DNA of 47,510 nucleotides, taken from NCBI RefSeq assembly GCF_001280015.1, contig NZ_LGDV01000210.1, positions 1 through 47,510 of the forward strand. Reading direction: 5' to 3'. The DNA is from Streptomyces sp. MMG1121 (GTDB lineage Bacteria > Actinomycetota > Actinomycetes > Streptomycetales > Streptomycetaceae). Positions within the stretch are counted from its first letter, which is position 1, and the number at the start of each line of letters is the position of its first letter. Under the pieces are notes generated by a model. It made no database searches and had not been told where the DNA came from. It was given only the letters and a program-made list of their open reading frames with translations. Position numbers and translations under genes: made by a program. This document shows positions 45,675 through 47,510 of the stretch, one piece after another.

Positions 45675-46913
45675 ATGCGTACCCCCCACATACACACGCA
45701 TCAATCTGCCCAGTCGGACGGGCCACCCACCGCTCAGGTTCCGTCCGGCCGCAATCCATACGACGAATTGGCGTCGCTGGCGGACAATCCGCTGGACGAC
45801 TTCCTGACCGAGGGCGGAGTGGAGGCCCATCAGGACGACGAAGAGCCCTGGCGGCCACCCGATCACCGGCGCGGTAGCCGCCGTCGTAATCGCGCCACCG
45901 GTCTGCCCACCATCGTCCGGTTCCTCGTCTGGGCGCTGACCCTTGTCTGCCTCGTCGTCCTGGCCGACCGGTGGGCGCTGCTCTACGCCGAGCACAAGGC
46001 TTCCCAACGGCTCCAGGACTCGATGCATCTCGCCGCGGCCCCCGAGGTCTCGATCGGCGGATTCCCCTTCCTGACCCAGGTGGCCGCGGGGCGCCTGGAC
46101 TCGGTCCGGGTCACCGTCCCCGACATCCCGGCCCACCGGGTCACCCTCACTCAAGTCACCGCGACCGCCGACGACATACGCATCGACGGCGACGGGCCGA
46201 CCTCGGTGCGCGGCGCCCTCGTTCGTCAGGTGCACGGACAGGTTCTGTTGTCGTTCGCCGACATGAACCGTGAACTCGGCGCCTCCCAGGTGTCCTTCAC
46301 AGCTCAGGGCCCCGACCGTGTTCAAGCCAAGGGCACTTTGCGCATCGCGGGCCGCGACCTGAGTGTGCGGGCCGATGCCGCTATCCGACGCGAGGGAGAG
46401 CGCGGCATCGCGACCTCCGTGGACGGCATACGGCTCGACATCGACGACCTCGCGACGTACCGGCCCGGCACCAGCCCCTCCGAGGGCCTCCACCTCACCC
46501 CAGCCTCAGCACGCCGAATCACCCGCGAGACTGATCAAATCAAGTCCATGCTGACGGTCCCTGCGATCGTGCACCGGCTGGGGGTCCCCGACAGCGTGGT
46601 GAGCGCCGCGCTCCACGACGAGGACAAACTCCATCAACTCACCGGCGCACCGCGCTTCTTGCGCGATCTGACCAGAATCAACCTCGTGGACGTGGCGCTC
46701 GCCCACCCGAGCCTGCTCAAGCGGCTGGGCCTCGACCCGTCCCTGCTCACCACCCTGACCAAGGTCACCCGCCCCCAGATCGCCGACCGCTTCTCCTTCG
46801 CCTTCCAGCTGCCGAAACCTCCGGGAGGCACGTTGCGTCTGCAGCGCGTGACCGTGGACAAGGACGGCATCCGCGCCGAGGTGTCGGGGACGGGACTGCT
46901 TCTGGGCCACTGA
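45675..46913 (+). CDS. DUF2993 (LmeA-like) membrane-anchored protein
   Basis: This 412-aa protein has a Pro/Asp-rich cytoplasmic N-terminus of about 80 residues, one membrane helix (IVRFLVWALTLVCLVVLADR, about 80-100), and an extracytoplasmic domain starting AAPEVSIGGFPFLTQVAAGR. This is the hallmark of DUF2993/LmeA-type lipid-binding proteins of actinobacteria. The family is linked to cell-envelope lipid handling. The ATG has no strong ribosome binding site; a start inside the N-terminal region is possible. It converges on the tectonin-repeat gene. Confidence 0.86.
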   Translation: MRTPHIHTHQSAQSDGPPTAQVPSGRNPYDELASLADNPLDDFLTEGGVEAHQDDEEPWRPPDHRRGSRRRNRATGLPTIVRFLVWALTLVCLVVLADRWALLYAEHKASQRLQDSMHLAAAPEVSIGGFPFLTQVAAGRLDSVRVTVPDIPAHRVTLTQVTATADDIRIDGDGPTSVRGALVRQVHGQVLLSFADMNRELGASQVSFTAQGPDRVQAKGTLRIAGRDLSVRADAAIRREGERGIATSVDGIRLDIDDLATYRPGTSPSEGLHLTPASARRITRETDQIKSMLTVPAIVHRLGVPDSVVSAALHDEDKLHQLTGAPRFLRDLTRINLVDVALAHPSLLKRLGLDPSLLTTLTKVTRPQIADRFSFAFQLPKPPGGTLRLQRVTVDKDGIRAEVSGTGLLLGH

Positions 46914-47140
46914 CGTCACCGTTCGTACGAGCGGACACCTCGTCCGCACCCGACGGCATCCCGTCGCCGGGGAGCTCGGCGCGGCAGCGATGTCGACGAC
47001 GGAGCCTCCGCCAACTTGAAGCAGCAGGTCAGGGGGCTGGTGTGACGGGTCTCTGTAGCACTCAGACTGGCTGTGGGCTGCAGTCTCCGGCGTAGATCGT
47101 CTGACCGGGAGGTCGGCTCGCCGGTTGCTGTTTGTGCCAG

Positions 47141-47172
47141 GGCCGGTCACGCCCTGGGGGACGTGACCGGCC
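47141..47172. terminator. Hairpin between convergent genes
   Basis: GGCCGGTCACG (47141-47151) and CGTGACCGGCC (47162-47172) form a perfect 11-bp stem with a 10-nt loop, 36 bp beyond the stop of the tectonin-repeat gene. It can terminate that gene and possibly the convergent DUF2993 gene. There is no T-run. Confidence 0.55.
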
Positions 47173-47207
47173 TGACTTCCGGCGGCGGGATGCCGAGTGA
47201 CCGGGGG

Positions 47208-47510
47208 TCAGCCCGGCAGATCACCGGTGTAGCGGTAGATGTTGCCGGCCGAGTTCACGCCCCAGACGGTGCCGTCCACTCCTGCTCCGACGTCGGTGAG
47301 CGCGCCGGGGATCTGCACCCAGGGGCTGGCGTCGTTGTTGGTGTAGCGGTAGATGTTCCCGCCGGCGTTCGCTCCCCAGACCGAGGTGCGGGAGCCTGCT
47401 GAGATCGCCTTGAGTCCGCCGCTGATCTGCTTCCAGTGGCCGCTTTCCTGGTCGCCGGTGTAGCGGTAGATGTTGCCGGCGGAGTTGACGCCCCAGACGG
47501 TGCCGTCCGC
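47208..47510 (-). CDS. Tectonin-repeat (beta-propeller) protein, C-terminal part
   Basis: The last 100 residues of a protein entering from beyond the right window edge contain three copies of VWGVNSAGNIYRYTGD or close variants, spaced 38-39 residues apart. This is the blade motif of tectonin-type beta-propellers. The stop is at 47208-47210. Such domains occur in secreted actinobacterial lectin-like or hydrolase-linked proteins, but the N-terminal part that would show the function is not in the window. Confidence 0.85.
   Translation of the reverse strand, partial: ADGTVWGVNSAGNIYRYTGDQESGHWKQISGGLKAISAGSRTSVWGANAGGNIYRYTNNDASPWVQIPGALTDVGAGVDGTVWGVNSAGNIYRYTGDLPG
47227..47508. repeat. DNA repeats coding tectonin blades
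   Basis: The 51-bp units at 47227-47277 and 47458-47508 differ at only two positions. A shorter, more diverged copy starts at 47341. The spacing is 114 and 117 bp, i.e. one propeller blade each. The near-identity suggests recent duplication or conversion. Confidence 0.8.

Noticed and set aside
47227..47508. CRISPR-like spaced repeats
   Set aside because: The repeats are in frame, encode tectonin blades and are diverged in the middle copy; no CRISPR structure.

Overview
The window is high-GC actinobacterial DNA and almost certainly comes from a Streptomyces. GC-rich third codon positions, GTG/TTG starts, ATGA/GTGA gene overlaps, a large LAL-type LuxR regulator and the gene content all fit. 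About the first 32 kb is one side of a biosynthetic gene cluster for a triene ansamycin of the ansatrienin/mycotrienin/trienomycin type. The compound class is inferred from gene content; no database search was possible.

Cluster layout: (i) 1-10479, minus strand: the start of a second polyketide synthase gene, cut by the window edge, preceded by the first PKS gene, which encodes an acyl-activating loading module and one fully reducing malonyl module. (ii) 10831-20422 and 20671-22005: a complete set of genes for 3-amino-5-hydroxybenzoate (AHBA), the ansamycin starter: aminoDHQ synthase, kanosamine kinase, aminoDHQ dehydratase, AHBA synthase, Gfo/Idh oxidoreductase, HAD phosphatase and aminoDAHP synthase (rifG, N, J, K, L, M, H homologues). 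(iii) 12939-16445, embedded among them on the minus strand: a tridomain A-PCP-TE NRPS and a GNAT acyltransferase, matching the pair that adds the N-cyclohexanecarbonyl-D-alanyl side chain of ansatrienins. (iv) 22089-29311: an operon for cyclohexanecarbonyl-CoA from shikimate: an EPSP-synthase-like/acyl-CoA-ligase fusion, an acyl-CoA dehydrogenase, a ChcA-type enoyl-CoA reductase and a 2,4-dienoyl-CoA-reductase-like flavoprotein. (v) 29369-32230: the LAL regulator.

The parts fit together as follows. AHBA is loaded on the PKS, the chain is extended and released as a macrolactam, and D-alanine is put on a macrocycle hydroxyl by the NRPS. Its amine is then capped with cyclohexanecarbonyl-CoA made by the chc operon. 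The promoter regions of the PKS gene and of the AHBA synthase operon share a G-rich three-block direct repeat that is a candidate operator for the LAL regulator.

From 32.2 kb on the cluster ends in decaying DNA: a frameshifted shikimate dehydrogenase remnant (AroE/RifI-like), an SDR gene with an upstream inverted repeat, and an SDR fragment. A choline-to-glycine-betaine operon follows (aldehyde dehydrogenase, choline-dehydrogenase-like GMC oxidoreductase, APC permease; 36436-40985). The last 6.5 kb mixes small ordinary genes (SRPBCC, DinB, DUF2993, a tectonin-repeat protein cut by the window end, a 47-aa secreted peptide) with remnants of three transposases (IS1182-, IS5- and IS701-like), a helicase-associated domain and a truncated acetyltransferase. 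No tRNA, rRNA or CRISPR array was seen.
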